A stretch of DNA of 64,000 nucleotides from Tropicimonas aquimaris (GTDB taxonomy: Bacteria > Pseudomonadota > Alphaproteobacteria > Rhodobacterales > Rhodobacteraceae), in contig NZ_JBHTJT010000060.1 of NCBI RefSeq assembly GCF_042676185.1, positions 186,001 through 250,000 of the forward strand. Reading direction: 5' to 3'. Under the pieces are notes generated by a model. It did not search any database and had not been told where the DNA came from. It saw only the letters and a program-made list of their open reading frames with translations. Shown here in pieces: positions 1-8,672 of the stretch (position 1 is the first letter of the stretch; every line of letters begins with the position of its first letter). The position numbers and the translations under genes were made by a program.

Positions 1-311
1 ATCGGCGCGTTGTACCCGATGGCGAGGGTGCCCGACACGCCCGCCCGAAGATCGGAGACATCCGCCAGGAGCGCTTCGTACCGCTCCAGCAGATCGTCGA
101 TGCGCCGCTGCACCTCGCGCCCCGCCGCGGTCGGAAAGATACCTTTGGCCCGCGCCCGGGTCACCAACGCCATGCCGAAGGTCGCTTCGGCTTGCGCCAG
201 CGCCGTCGAGATGGCGGAAGGCGCGACGTTCATCGCGTCGGCGGCGGCCGAGATGCTGCCCTTCTGGAGCGCCGCCTGAACATAGCGCATCGCGCGCAGG
301 GACAAGGTCAT
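1..311 (-). CDS. LysR-family transcriptional regulator, N-terminal part (runs off the window)
   Basis: About 103 codons are visible before the left edge cuts the gene. The N-terminus is a typical LysR winged helix-turn-helix: the segment around residues 20-42 has the alanine-rich first helix and the recognition helix (motif APSAISTAL), then the linker helix rich in Arg/Leu/Glu and the start of the effector domain (SGTLAIGYNAP). Start ATG at 311 is preceded by AGAGG. The gene diverges from the DMGDH-like oxidoreductase across roughly 100 bases, the usual LysR arrangement, so I infer it regulates that gene. The effector and the C-terminal domain cannot be judged. Confidence 0.88.
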   Translation of the reverse strand, partial: MTLSLRAMRYVQAALQKGSISAAADAMNVAPSAISTALAQAEATFGMALVTRARAKGIFPTAAGREVQRRIDDLLERYEALLADVSDLRAGVSGTLAIGYNAP

Positions 312-417
312 CGACAAAACCTCTGATTCACAGATGAACTTTAGCTGATAAGTCTGTTTTTCAAATCAGGAAGCCTCTGGCAGGGTGACCGCAGTCGTGA
401 CAACGGGAATGCGCGCC
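312..417. promoter_or_regulatory. Divergent promoter region between lysR and DMGDH-like gene
   Basis: Short AT-richer spacer (centre near 330-370) between two divergent starts. It contains the imperfect dyad-like stretch around CTGATAAGTCTG that could serve a LysR protein (T-N11-A type site), but no clear -35/-10 pair can be assigned by eye. The start of the downstream gene is uncertain (GTG 385, ATG 409 or ATG 418), so part of this stretch may be coding. Confidence 0.35.
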
Positions 418-2853
418 ATGAAATCCAGAACCAAGGTCGTGGTCATCGGCGGCGGGATCGCCGGATGTTCGACATTGTACCACCTGACGCAGGAAGGTTG
501 GACGGACGTGGTCCTGGTCGAACGCGATGAACTGACCTCCGGCACCACCTGGCACTCGGCCGCTCAGGTGACGAATTTCGGCATGACGCAGACGATGGTC
601 GGCCTGAAATCCCACTCAATTGCGCTTTACAAGAAGCTCCGGGACGATCCCGACTACCCGGTGGGTTACCACCACGGCGATGGGGGAATCCGGCTGGCGA
701 ACACCGAGGCCCAGATGCAGGGGTATCGGCATTTCGCCTCGATGGCGCGTGGCATGGGGGTGGAGTACGAGGTGATCGACGCGGCGGAATGCGCCCGCCG
801 CCACCCGCTGATCTCGACCGAGAACCTCCTCGGCGGGCTCTGGGACGGCGAGGATGGCGATATCGATCCCGCGCAACTCTGCCAGGCTCTGGCCTTCCAC
901 GCCCGCAGGGCCGGGGCGGAGGTCTATCGCAACACCCCCGTGACGGGCCTGACGCAGCGCAGCGACGACACCTGGACCGTGCATACCGCCAAGGGCGACA
1001 TCGACTGCGATATCGTCGTGAACGCCTGCGGCTACCGCGTGAACGAGGTGGGCGCGATGATGGGCGTGCAGCATCCCGTCGCCTCGATGGAGCACCAGTA
1101 TTTCGTCACCGAGGACATTCCGGCCATCGCGGCCGCCGGGCACCGGATGCCGCTGCTGCGCTGCCCGATCAGCGACTACTACTGCCGGCAGGAGAAGGAC
1201 GGGCTGTTGATCGGGTTCTACGAACAGGAGTGCAAGACCTGGGGCATGGACGGCATCGACCCCGGCTTTTCCAACGACCTGTGCCCGGACGATCTCGACA
1301 GGATCATGGACGTGCTGGAGGGCGCCTTCGCCCGAATGCCGGTTCTCACCGAAGTCGGCATCAAGCGCGTCGTCAACGGGCCGATCACCTATACGATCGA
1401 CGGCGCCCCCCTGGTCGGCCCCATCCCCGGCAAGCGCAATGCCTATTGCATCATCGGCCTGCGCGCCGGCCTCGGTGAAGGCGGCGGGCACGGATGGTTG
1501 CTGGCCCAGCAAATCGTCCATGGCGAGGCCTGCTACGACACCTGGGTGATCGACCCGCGCCGTTTCACCGGCCACGCGACCGTGGAGCTGACCGCCCTCA
1601 AGGCGATCGAGGACTACCAGAACGAGTTCCGCTTCCACTTCCCCCACGAGCACCGCCCCGCCGGGCGTCCCGCCAAGACCACGCCCCTGACTCCGGTGCT
1701 TGCCACCGAAGGGGCCGACTTCACGGTGGTGAACGGCTGGGAACGGGTGGATTACATCAAGCCGTCGCCCGATTTCCACTTCACGCCCAGTTTCGATTTC
1801 GACGAGACCTTCGATATCGTTGCCGCCGAGGTCCGCAATGTCGCCGAGAACGTCGGGCTGACCGAGGTCAACGGGTTCAACCGGATCGAGATCACCGGCG
1901 CGGATCGCCACGCCTTTCTCGACCGGCTGTTCTGCGGCGCCGTGAAGAAGCGCGAGGGCCGTGTCGGGCTCGGCTATCTGCTGAACCACCTCGGCAACAT
2001 CAAGGCCGAAGCGACGCTGGCGAACCTGCCGGCCTCAGACCGGGGCCCGGCCCGCGTCTGGTACGGGTCGGCTGCGGCGTCGGAATACCACGACATGGAT
2101 TGGCTGAGCGCCCATCTGCGACCGGACGAGGATGTCCAGCTGCGCAGCCTGACCAACGATCAGACGATCCTGGTCCTCGCGGGCCCGAAGGCGCGGGCGG
2201 TGCTGTCAGGCTGCGCCCGTGGGGATTGGTCGGCGGAGGCCTTTCCCTGGCTGTCCGTGCGCGAATGCCAGGTCGGCTTTGCGCCCGCGACGATCCTGGG
2301 GGTCAGCTTCTCGGGCGAGCTCGCCTACGAGATCCACGTCCCCAACGCGTCGCTCCATGCCGCCTACCTGGCGCTTCGTGCGGCGGGCGAAGCCCATGGC
2401 CTGAAACTCTTCGGAGCCCGGGCCGTCGAGTCGATGCGGTTGGAGAAAGGCTTCCTGCACTGGAAGGCGGAGCTCATCACCGAGTTCGATCCTTTCGAGA
2501 CCGGCCTGTCGCGGTTCGTGAAGCTGCACAAGGGAGCCTTCGTCGGGAAGGTCGCCCTGCTGGATCGTCACGCGGAGGGTCCGCGCCGGAAGCTGGTCAC
2601 GCTGAAAATCGACGCCAGCGACGCCCCTGCACACCCTGGCGCATCCCTGATGCACGACGGCAGGGTGGTCGGGACGATCACTTCGGCTGCCTACGGGCAT
2701 CGCGTGGACCTGAACCTCGCCCTCGCCTTCGTCGAGCCCGGACACGCGGAGATCGGCTCCGTGACTCAGGTGGATCTCTGCGGCAGGCTCGCGGCTGCGG
2801 AAGTCATTCCTCCCTCCCCCTACGACCCGGCCTTCAGCCGGATGAGGAGCTGA
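418..2853 (+). CDS. FAD-dependent oxidoreductase fused to GcvT-like folate domain (dimethylglycine/sarcosine dehydrogenase family)
   Basis: 811 residues from ATG 418. The N-terminal half is a DAO-type flavoprotein with the dinucleotide motif IGGGIAGC at residues 10-17 and the sequence SGTTWHSAAQ near residue 46, whose His matches the covalent-FAD histidine of dimethylglycine dehydrogenase and sarcosine dehydrogenase. The C-terminal half (about residue 450 onward) is an aminomethyltransferase (GcvT) fold that in this family binds tetrahydrofolate and captures the released one-carbon unit. Likely reaction: oxidative N-demethylation of a methylated glycine or similar amine in the cytoplasm; the substrate is not fixed by sequence. 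ATG 418 was chosen because the Rossmann strand begins at once; GTG 385 and ATG 409 are alternatives. Probably controlled by the divergent LysR. Confidence 0.88.
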   Translation: MKSRTKVVVIGGGIAGCSTLYHLTQEGWTDVVLVERDELTSGTTWHSAAQVTNFGMTQTMVGLKSHSIALYKKLRDDPDYPVGYHHGDGGIRLANTEAQMQGYRHFASMARGMGVEYEVIDAAECARRHPLISTENLLGGLWDGEDGDIDPAQLCQALAFHARRAGAEVYRNTPVTGLTQRSDDTWTVHTAKGDIDCDIVVNACGYRVNEVGAMMGVQHPVASMEHQYFVTEDIPAIAAAGHRMPLLRCPISDYYCRQEKDGLLIGFYEQECKTWGMDGIDPGFSNDLCPDDLDRIMDVLEGAFARMPVLTEVGIKRVVNGPITYTIDGAPLVGPIPGKRNAYCIIGLRAGLGEGGGHGWLLAQQIVHGEACYDTWVIDPRRFTGHATVELTALKAIEDYQNEFRFHFPHEHRPAGRPAKTTPLTPVLATEGADFTVVNGWERVDYIKPSPDFHFTPSFDFDETFDIVAAEVRNVAENVGLTEVNGFNRIEITGADRHAFLDRLFCGAVKKREGRVGLGYLLNHLGNIKAEATLANLPASDRGPARVWYGSAAASEYHDMDWLSAHLRPDEDVQLRSLTNDQTILVLAGPKARAVLSGCARGDWSAEAFPWLSVRECQVGFAPATILGVSFSGELAYEIHVPNASLHAAYLALRAAGEAHGLKLFGARAVESMRLEKGFLHWKAELITEFDPFETGLSRFVKLHKGAFVGKVALLDRHAEGPRRKLVTLKIDASDAPAHPGASLMHDGRVVGTITSAAYGHRVDLNLALAFVEPGHAEIGSVTQVDLCGRLAAAEVIPPSPYDPAFSRMRS

Positions 2854-2890
2854 CGGACCGCACTTCGACGAATTGCTCGATCCCTGCGAT

Positions 2891-2926
2891 CCCGCGGCAG
2901 CGTAGACCTTGCCGCGGGGAGCGTTT
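2891..2926 (+). terminator. Probable terminator-like hairpin after the DMGDH-like gene
   Basis: An 8-bp perfect stem (CCGCGGCA at 2892-2899 with TGCCGCGG at 2910-2917) and 10-base loop lie 38 bases after the stop codon. A short TTTT follows at 2923-2926, but it is not directly attached to the stem, so termination strength is uncertain. Confidence 0.4.
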
Positions 2927-3079
2927 TCCGAAGGCGGAGCGGGTTTGGCCGTCTCGGCAACCTGCTTCTCCCTGCCCCAACCGCCCTCCGCGAGATTTGC
3001 CTGAAGTTCATGCCGCGCTACCTCTCCGTCCATCGAAGATTTACCGCCGCGGATCGCGGCACAGAGGATTGGAGGAAAC

Positions 3080-3817
3080 ATGCGCGCTGCAACGATCATT
3101 CTGGCATCCACCTTTGCCGCCACGTCCGCCTGGGCGGAAGACGTCCCATATACCATCGATGGCGAAGCCTTCACCGGCTACTGGGCCGAGGCCGCCGATC
3201 CCAAGGGCCTCGTGGTCATCGTGCACGATTGGGACGGGATGACCGACTACGAGCGGCAGCGCGCCGACATGCTGGCCGAGATGGGATACAACGCCTTTGC
3301 GCTGGACATGTTCGGCAATGACACCCCGACCGACACGGTCGATCACCGGCGGGCCGCGACGGGCGCGCTCTACCAGGATCGGGAGCGCATGAGGGCCCTG
3401 CTGCAGGCCGGGGTGGAACAGGCCCGCGAGCGCTCCAGCGTCGATGAGATGGTGGTGAAGGGCTACTGCTTCGGTGGCGCGGTCGCACTCGAAATGGCGC
3501 GCAGCGACATGGGCGATCTGGCCCGCGGCTACGCAACCTTTCACGGTGGCCTGAACACTCCGGAAGGACAGTCATGGAACGGCGACGAGCCGCCGCTTCT
3601 GGTGCTGCATGGCGGCGCCGATACGTCGATCACCATGCAGGATGTCGCCACGCTGGCGACGGAACTCGAGGAATCCGGCAACACCTACACGATCGAGGTC
3701 TATTCCAACGCGCCGCACGCGTTCACGGTGTTCGGCTCGGACCGCTACCAGGAACGCGCGGACGCCGCGAGCTGGGAGGCCTTTTCGCAGTTCCTCGGAG
3801 ACCAGCTCCAAGGGTGA
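3080..3817 (+). CDS. Secreted dienelactone hydrolase family protein
   Basis: 245 residues with an N-terminal signal peptide (hydrophobic residues 4-18, cleavage likely after SAWA). The rest is an alpha/beta hydrolase of the dienelactone hydrolase family: nucleophile motif GYCFGG with Cys130, acid Asp181 in HGGADTS, and His213 in NAPHAF, the Cys-Asp-His triad expected for the family. An exported form implies a periplasmic esterase or lactonase; the substrate is unknown. A strong GGAGG site sits 5 bases before ATG 3080. It stands alone on its strand, with about 230 bases upstream and the SixA-like gene about 100 bases downstream. Confidence 0.88.
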   Translation: MRAATIILASTFAATSAWAEDVPYTIDGEAFTGYWAEAADPKGLVVIVHDWDGMTDYERQRADMLAEMGYNAFALDMFGNDTPTDTVDHRRAATGALYQDRERMRALLQAGVEQARERSSVDEMVVKGYCFGGAVALEMARSDMGDLARGYATFHGGLNTPEGQSWNGDEPPLLVLHGGADTSITMQDVATLATELEESGNTYTIEVYSNAPHAFTVFGSDRYQERADAASWEAFSQFLGDQLQG

Positions 3818-3913
3818 GCCCGTCCAACCGGCTCCCGTCGGCCGCAAGGGCCGGCGGGGCATGAACATGTCACCGTCAAAGTGGCTGCACAGACCCGACC
3901 GGCAGAACCGAAG

Positions 3914-4450
3914 ATGAAGTATATCGTCATCGCCCTATGCGCCTTTGCTTCGATGGCAAGCGCCGACGATTGGGATGCCCTGACCGAGCCGGGCTCCATT
4001 GCCGTCATGCGCCACGCCCTCGCTCCGGGCACCGGCGATCCGGCGGCATTTACCCTCGGGGATTGCGCGACGCAGCGAAACCTGGACGAGCGCGGGCGCG
4101 AGCAGGCGCGGATGATCGGAGAGGCGTTGCGCGAGCGTGGCATCACCTTCGATCGGGTTCTCACGAGCCAATGGTGCCGGACGCGGGAAACGGCCGCACT
4201 TCTCGATGTCGGCCCCGTCTCCGATGCACCCGTCCTGAATTCCTTCTTCGAGGATTTCTCGACACGAGAGCGTCAGACGCGAGAGGCACTTGACCTGATC
4301 GCGCAATCCGACGGGCATATCCTGCTCGTTTCGCACCAAGTCAACATTTCGGCGCTGACCGGGCGCGGCACCCGGTCGGGGGAGATCCTCGCGATACAGT
4401 TGACCGACGACGGTGTGGAAGTGACAGGCAGCGTTCTGATCGACCCGTAA
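3914..4450 (+). CDS. Periplasmic histidine phosphatase (SixA/phosphoglycerate-mutase-like)
   Basis: 178 residues with a signal peptide (residues 1-17, MKYIVIALCAFASMASA). The catalytic motif is RHA at residues 33-35 (MRHALAPG), shared by SixA-type and other 2H-phosphatases; the second histidine is His141 in LLVSHQVN. An in-frame ATG 33 bases earlier exists, but the signal peptide begins exactly at 3914, so that start is preferred although the upstream site is weak. Because it is exported it is unlikely to be a phospho-His phosphatase of signalling proteins like cytoplasmic SixA; a periplasmic phosphomonoesterase is more likely. It converges on the cytochrome gene. Confidence 0.85.
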   Translation: MKYIVIALCAFASMASADDWDALTEPGSIAVMRHALAPGTGDPAAFTLGDCATQRNLDERGREQARMIGEALRERGITFDRVLTSQWCRTRETAALLDVGPVSDAPVLNSFFEDFSTRERQTREALDLIAQSDGHILLVSHQVNISALTGRGTRSGEILAIQLTDDGVEVTGSVLIDP

Positions 4451-4474
4451 CCGCCGGACGACCGCCGGGACCGG

Positions 4475-4879
4475 TCACTGCGCCTGCAGCGTCTCGAGAT
4501 AGGCCACCACACTTGCTAGGGTCAGGCTCATCATCATGGACTGTCCGCTCGGCAGGCGGACAAGCACGCTCTCACCCACGTCGAAGAATTGTCCGAAGAG
4601 CGGCATGTCGCCGCCATGCGCCAAAAGCGGCGTCCGCCCGTCGGTCTTCATCGCCACCGTGTCGGTCGGAAAGGCGCCCCCGTTCCGCGCGGCAAGGCCC
4701 GTCAAATCCGGCGTGACCACGGAAAGTATCTCCGCCATCGGACCCACGCCCTGCGCGTCGAAGCCATGGCATTGCGCGCAATAGGACATGTAGATGTCCC
4801 GCCCGAGTTCCGGGTCCGGCTCCTGGGCCGAGACCCCGCCCGCGGCCAGCAAAGCCGCCACGATCAATCGCTTCCGCAT
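4475..4879 (-). CDS. Small periplasmic class I cytochrome c
   Basis: 134 residues with a signal peptide (MRKRLIVAALLAAGGVSAQ). A single haem-binding motif CAQCH lies at residues 34-38, right after the mature N-terminus as in class I cytochromes, and Met92 in GGDMPLFGQ is a good candidate for the sixth ligand. The rest fits a one-domain cytochrome fold ending in a C-terminal helix (VVAYLETLQ). Start ATG 4879 has a strong GGGAGGTGG site; longer upstream extensions lack protein-like sequence. Electron partner is unknown: no oxidase or dehydrogenase lies beside it. Confidence 0.88.
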   Translation of the reverse strand: MRKRLIVAALLAAGGVSAQEPDPELGRDIYMSYCAQCHGFDAQGVGPMAEILSVVTPDLTGLAARNGGAFPTDTVAMKTDGRTPLLAHGGDMPLFGQFFDVGESVLVRLPSGQSMMMSLTLASVVAYLETLQAQ

Positions 4880-4986
4880 CCGATCCACCTCCCATGTCCC
4901 TGTGCGCCCGCTGGCAATCATACCCGATCTCCCGAACCTTCGCAGCAACCGGCGCATACCCTCTGACCGAGGATCGCATGGTCCGC

Positions 4987-6240
4987 TCAAGGGCGAAGAC
5001 TGTCCTTCATCCATGCCTCCGGGAAACAGGTCGCCGGACGCCCCGATGCCTCCTGCCACCGACCGATCGAACGGCGTGTCTTGAACCCCGGCAGCCCGTC
5101 CACGCCGCCGACGTCATGGCCCTCTGTCTCCAGCGCGCGCTGCATTTCGGCCACGTCCGACCGGTAGAGACCGCCGACCTCGCCCCAACGGCCGGCAAAA
5201 TCCCCCATCCCGTGCTGGATGCGGTCCCCGATGTGACCGACGAAGAGCGCGTAGAGATCGCTCATGTTGTAATCCTTCAGAACGTAGAAGTTCGGTGTCA
5301 CGACGAAGGCCGGCCCGTTGCGCCCGGCCGGCATCAGCAGGAACCCCTCGGCCCCACGTTCGGCCTCGGGAAACGGGCGCCCGGAGACCCGCACGATTCC
5401 CATGCTCTCCCAGTCCCGGATCGGGCGCCCCTGGTCCGGGCCCTCCAGCGTGCAGGACACGGAGGGCGGCACGACGACCTCGAAGCCCCAGTCCCGGCCG
5501 GCATCCCAGCCGTGGCGAGCGAGGTAGGTTCCGATCGACGCGATGGTATCGGCCTCGGACCCCCAGATATCCGCGCGCCCATCGCCGTCGCCGTCGGCGG
5601 CGTAACCGAGAAAACTCGACGGCATGAACTGGGGCTGGCCAAGCGCGCCGGCCCAGCTGCTCTTCATCGAGCGGGCCGAGACGTGGCCTTCCTCGGCGAT
5701 GACCAGCGCGGCGATCAGCTCCTCGGTGAAATACCCCGCCCGGGTGCTCATGAAGCCCTTCGTGCCGAGCACCTCGAAGGCATCGTGCGGGATGTCCACA
5801 CGACCGTATCCGCTCTCGCGCCCCCAGACAGCCAGGATGATCCGCCCCGGAACCCCGGTGCGTTTCTCGACGGCCGCCAGCGTGGCGGCATGGCGACGGG
5901 CCATATCCCTGCCCACCGACGTCGCCCCATCGATCGCGCCGCGGCTGAAGTAACGTCCGGGCGAGCCGAACTCCGCTTGCCGCTGTCGCTTGGGCGTCGC
6001 CGGCTTCGATCCGGGCGGGACGAGGTCCGGCAAGTCCCAGTTCAGTTTCACACCGTCGAATGCCGCTTCGAACGTGCCGCGGCTGACGCCCTTCGCGCTG
6101 GCCCGCGGCCACACCGTCTGCTCGAGCCACGTGCGGTATTGCTGCGCGACCTGCGCTCGGTCCTGGGCCATACCGGGCCCGGCTGCCATCAGGAGAACGG
6201 CCAGCAACAGCCGGCGGATGGCATTGGATCGAGGCGTCAT
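4987..6240 (-). CDS. Lytic murein transglycosylase (MltB family) with peptidoglycan-binding C-terminus
   Basis: 417 residues: signal peptide (to about residue 25, AAGPGMAQ), SLT_2/MltB catalytic domain (about 30-330) and a C-terminal peptidoglycan-binding type 1 domain (about 355-417, VAEMQRALETEGHDVGGVDG). The catalytic glutamate is Glu142 in WGRESGYG; the MltB hallmarks TGQ-like GALGQPQFMPSSF and DGDGRADIW are present. It cleaves the MurNAc-GlcNAc bond with anhydro ring formation in the periplasm. There is no lipobox, so it is probably soluble. Start ATG 6240 was chosen over ATG 6258 because of the AGAGAA upstream and the usual positively charged signal-peptide start; the difference is six codons. 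Confidence 0.92.
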   Translation of the reverse strand: MTPRSNAIRRLLLAVLLMAAGPGMAQDRAQVAQQYRTWLEQTVWPRASAKGVSRGTFEAAFDGVKLNWDLPDLVPPGSKPATPKRQRQAEFGSPGRYFSRGAIDGATSVGRDMARRHAATLAAVEKRTGVPGRIILAVWGRESGYGRVDIPHDAFEVLGTKGFMSTRAGYFTEELIAALVIAEEGHVSARSMKSSWAGALGQPQFMPSSFLGYAADGDGDGRADIWGSEADTIASIGTYLARHGWDAGRDWGFEVVVPPSVSCTLEGPDQGRPIRDWESMGIVRVSGRPFPEAERGAEGFLLMPAGRNGPAFVVTPNFYVLKDYNMSDLYALFVGHIGDRIQHGMGDFAGRWGEVGGLYRSDVAEMQRALETEGHDVGGVDGLPGFKTRRSIGRWQEASGRPATCFPEAWMKDSLRP

Positions 6241-6337
6241 TTCTCTGGCAATCGGCATCGTACACGGCCCTGGGATTGTCTTGTTACCCCCACCATCGCA
6301 GCCGCCCGCACCGATGCAACCCGGCATTTTCGGGCGA

Positions 6338-6877
6338 TCATGCTTCCGGCCGACCGCCGCCGTAGAACCGGATATCCGCAATGGCGACGTCGGCCTCGAA
6401 GGCTCGCCCGATGGCGACCACGCCGATCCTGCGCAGCCGTTCCAGCCTGAGCGGTTGCTCCGTGCGGTGCGGGGTGAACTCCGCGAAGGGCAGGAAGACC
6501 GTCGTCCAGTCGGGCGTGGCTCGGAAGGCGTGACGGAAGGATTCCCACGGGCGACGGATGTCCGACGTGCGGAGGTGCAGGTTGTAGTCCTGATCGTTGC
6601 CGAACACGTCGAGCCGCAGCCCGGTCCAGCGGCGCGCATCCACCGCTTCCCCGCCCGTCGCAAGGTCGAGCGCGAGTTGCAGGAAACCGCCGTTGTTCTC
6701 CAGACTGACGCCGCCCGTAAGGCGGATCGCGTCCCGGCCAACCACCCGCTCGCGAGACATCTCACCGGCGGAGACGCCTCCCATCACGCGGTCGGAGACC
6801 AGCGCCCAGCGGGTTCCCACCGTCGCCACAGGCGGTTCGAAGCGAAGATCATCAATAACGTCGGGTGCTTCGTGCAC
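6338..6877 (-). CDS. CIA30 / NADH:ubiquinone oxidoreductase intermediate-associated protein 30 family
   Basis: 179 residues, no signal peptide. The sequence has the CIA30 (galactose-binding-like beta-sandwich) pattern: VSDRVMGGVSAG near the start, the GVSLENNGGF core and TVFLPFAEFTP, which are strongly conserved in bacterial members. Eukaryotic relatives help assemble respiratory complex I; bacterial members are mostly uncharacterised and often act as stand-alone carbohydrate- or redox-linked proteins, so a function is not assigned. Starts with GTG 6877 behind GGAG. It is transcribed in the same direction as the transglycosylase, 97 bases upstream of it. Confidence 0.85.
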   Translation of the reverse strand: MHEAPDVIDDLRFEPPVATVGTRWALVSDRVMGGVSAGEMSRERVVGRDAIRLTGGVSLENNGGFLQLALDLATGGEAVDARRWTGLRLDVFGNDQDYNLHLRTSDIRRPWESFRHAFRATPDWTTVFLPFAEFTPHRTEQPLRLERLRRIGVVAIGRAFEADVAIADIRFYGGGRPEA

Positions 6878-7006
6878 CTCCAGCTCCTCTTCAGGGGGCC
6901 AACAGAGTTCCCACCGACCTTATCCGAGATGTAGCACGGCGAGGCACCAAGGCACCCGCCGCCCGATCATGACCCTGCTGCGCCAATCTGCAGGATCGGA
7001 TCCGCC

Positions 7007-7549
7007 CTAGGCGTCAGGCCCCGCGCATTGCAGTCCGATACCCTCGATCGGGACAAATTCTTCCTTGTCGAACATCAGTCGCACATATGTAAGCGGTCCG
7101 GCGGACGCAGGATCCTGAGCGACATACCTGCCGATGTCGATGGCGGGCACCACGCGGACCGCGTCCCTCGAACGCGCACCGGCCACGAGCACCGGCTGGC
7201 CGGGCGCAAGATGAAGCTTTCTCGGAGCGGACCGGAGATGCGAGGCGGCGCTCGCCACCTCGACAGGCCGCGCCTCGGGCTGCGCCTCGAGGAAGTCCTC
7301 GTCGAAACGGTAGGTCCGCACAGCCCGGACGGGCTTGAAGCGCCCCTTACCGACATGCACCGGATCTCCCTTCCGGATCAGGTGCGCGGGAACCATGCCG
7401 AAGGAGGTCTCGACCAAGGTCGGACCGGCAATCCCCTGCAGCTTGCGATACGCGCTTTCACCGGGCTCCTGCCCCGCCCGTCCCCGAGCGGATGGTGCAC
7501 GCAAGGGCGCTTGGCACCCCAAAGACGGTCTATCGAATATCCCGGCCAT
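7007..7549 (-). CDS. Hint-domain (Hedgehog/intein-type) protein
   Basis: 180 residues. From about residue 40 the sequence follows the Hint_2 domain seen in many Rhodobacteraceae proteins: TLVETSFGMVPAHLIRKGD (start of the splicing-fold), PVRAVRTYRF, then a region ending LAPGQPVLV that replaces the usual SPQHRVL block. The canonical histidine of that block is missing (GQPVLV), and the expected Cys/Ser at the domain start is not obvious, so autocatalysis is doubtful. No calcium-binding repeats or secretion signal are visible. Start ATG 7549 was preferred to an ATG 35 codons earlier, whose extra sequence is not protein-like. A small membrane ORF ends 7 bases upstream. Confidence 0.68.
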   Translation of the reverse strand: MAGIFDRPSLGCQAPLRAPSARGRAGQEPGESAYRKLQGIAGPTLVETSFGMVPAHLIRKGDPVHVGKGRFKPVRAVRTYRFDEDFLEAQPEARPVEVASAASHLRSAPRKLHLAPGQPVLVAGARSRDAVRVVPAIDIGRYVAQDPASAGPLTYVRLMFDKEEFVPIEGIGLQCAGPDA

Positions 7550-7556
7550 GTCCGAC

Positions 7557-7733
7557 TCACGCTCCGGCTGCGGAGCAGCGCCTGACCAACAGGCGGCGTA
7601 CGGCACCAGGGATGGCGACCGAGGGAACGGTGGCGCCAAGGAGCGCCCGAGCATCGGCTCGCAGGCAGCGGTCGGGAACGATCAACGCGGCAAAGAAAGC
7701 GACCATCGCGACCAACGGGACGAACTCGTACAT
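7557..7733 (-). CDS. Small hypothetical membrane protein
   Basis: 58 residues from ATG 7733 with AAGGA upstream. Residues 4-20 (FVPLVAMVAFFAALIVP) form a single hydrophobic segment, followed by a basic tail with several Arg. It ends 7 bases before the Hint gene starts, so the two may be co-transcribed. I recognise no family; the case rests on the hydrophobic segment, the ribosome site and the spacing. Confidence 0.35.
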   Translation of the reverse strand: MYEFVPLVAMVAFFAALIVPDRCLRADARALLGATVPSVAIPGAVRRLLVRRCSAAGA

Positions 7734-7942
7734 AAACAGGATCCTTACAGAACAAACACTGGCAGGCCGGCAGGCCCACAACGCATCTAAACCGCTGGTG
7801 ACGTTTGATTCACCATGCCAAAAGGTGCAGGCACGCCGCAGGTTACCCAACGATACCCTGCAGCGCACCCAAACTGTTTCCATGCTGACCCCAACACCGC
7901 GATGTGCACGCGATATGGCCGGGTCTCGGCCCCAGGGGGCGT

Positions 7943-8365
7943 CTAGCGTTGCGCCTCGAGTCTATCGATGCCGGCCTGAGCGACCTCCATGTCCTGCGCG
8001 GGCGTTCCGGAACTGACACCGATGCCCCCCACGACGTCGCCACCGTCCAGCACAGGCAGACCGCCACCAACCACCATCAGTCGCCCGCCGATCGCCGAAG
8101 CGATCCCGTAGGCGGGCGCGCCCGGCTGGCTCGCGGCCCCATATTCATGGGTCGCCTTCTTCGCGCCCGACGCGGTGTAGCTCTTGTCGATGGCGATGGT
8201 GATCGACGTGACCTTTCCGCCGGTCATGCGTTCGAATGCCAACAGGTTGCCGGCCTCATCGGTGATCGCGATGCACATCGGCACGCCGATCTCTTCTGCC
8301 TTCTCGCGCGCCCCGGCGATGAGAATGCGGGCGTCCTCCACGTCCAGGCTTCTGATTGTTCGCAT
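7943..8365 (-). CDS. GlcG/HbpS family haem-binding-like protein
   Basis: 140 residues covering the whole GlcG/HbpS (former DUF336) domain: CIAITDEAGNLLAFERM, the motif VTSITIAIDKSYTA, AYGI, GGLPVLDGG and the terminal GGIGVSSGTPAQDMEVA. Family members bind haem or serve with corrinoid/diol utilisation and glycolate operons; no such operon lies beside this one, so the role is open. A very strong AGGAGGAAG site precedes ATG 8365. It diverges from the Old Yellow Enzyme gene across about 300 bases. Confidence 0.9.
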   Translation of the reverse strand: MRTIRSLDVEDARILIAGAREKAEEIGVPMCIAITDEAGNLLAFERMTGGKVTSITIAIDKSYTASGAKKATHEYGAASQPGAPAYGIASAIGGRLMVVGGGLPVLDGGDVVGGIGVSSGTPAQDMEVAQAGIDRLEAQR

Positions 8366-8672
8366 TGTATCTTCTTCCTCCTCATGTCGGCTGGAAGGCC
8401 GACCCAGTCATCCGACGTCCCACAACGGCGAGCGGCGTGAGCAAAGCGGTTCGTTCGTTCTCGGGGTCTGGATTTGCTCCAGTGGTCTGCCCCACTGAGC
8501 GGTCCGAACCCAGTGGTAGTGCAAGCCGGGCCACGGTTCCACCCAGATGATGAGTTGCGGGCCGCTCTCCGATGCAAGGTACACACAGGTCCGAAGCTTG
8601 CGATGTCGCGGTGCAGGGCATAGCGTCTGCCGGGAACACATCCTCGGGCCGGATTGAGAGGCTATTGCTAAG
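8366..8672. other. Intergenic region, no gene seen
   Basis: 307 bases between divergent genes (GlcG/HbpS-like and Old Yellow Enzyme). It must hold both promoters, but I find no convincing -35/-10 pair, palindrome or small reading frame with a ribosome site. Confidence 0.5.

Noticed and set aside
616..1989. 457-codon frame on the minus strand
   Set aside because: Antisense to the DMGDH-like gene; no recognisable domain.
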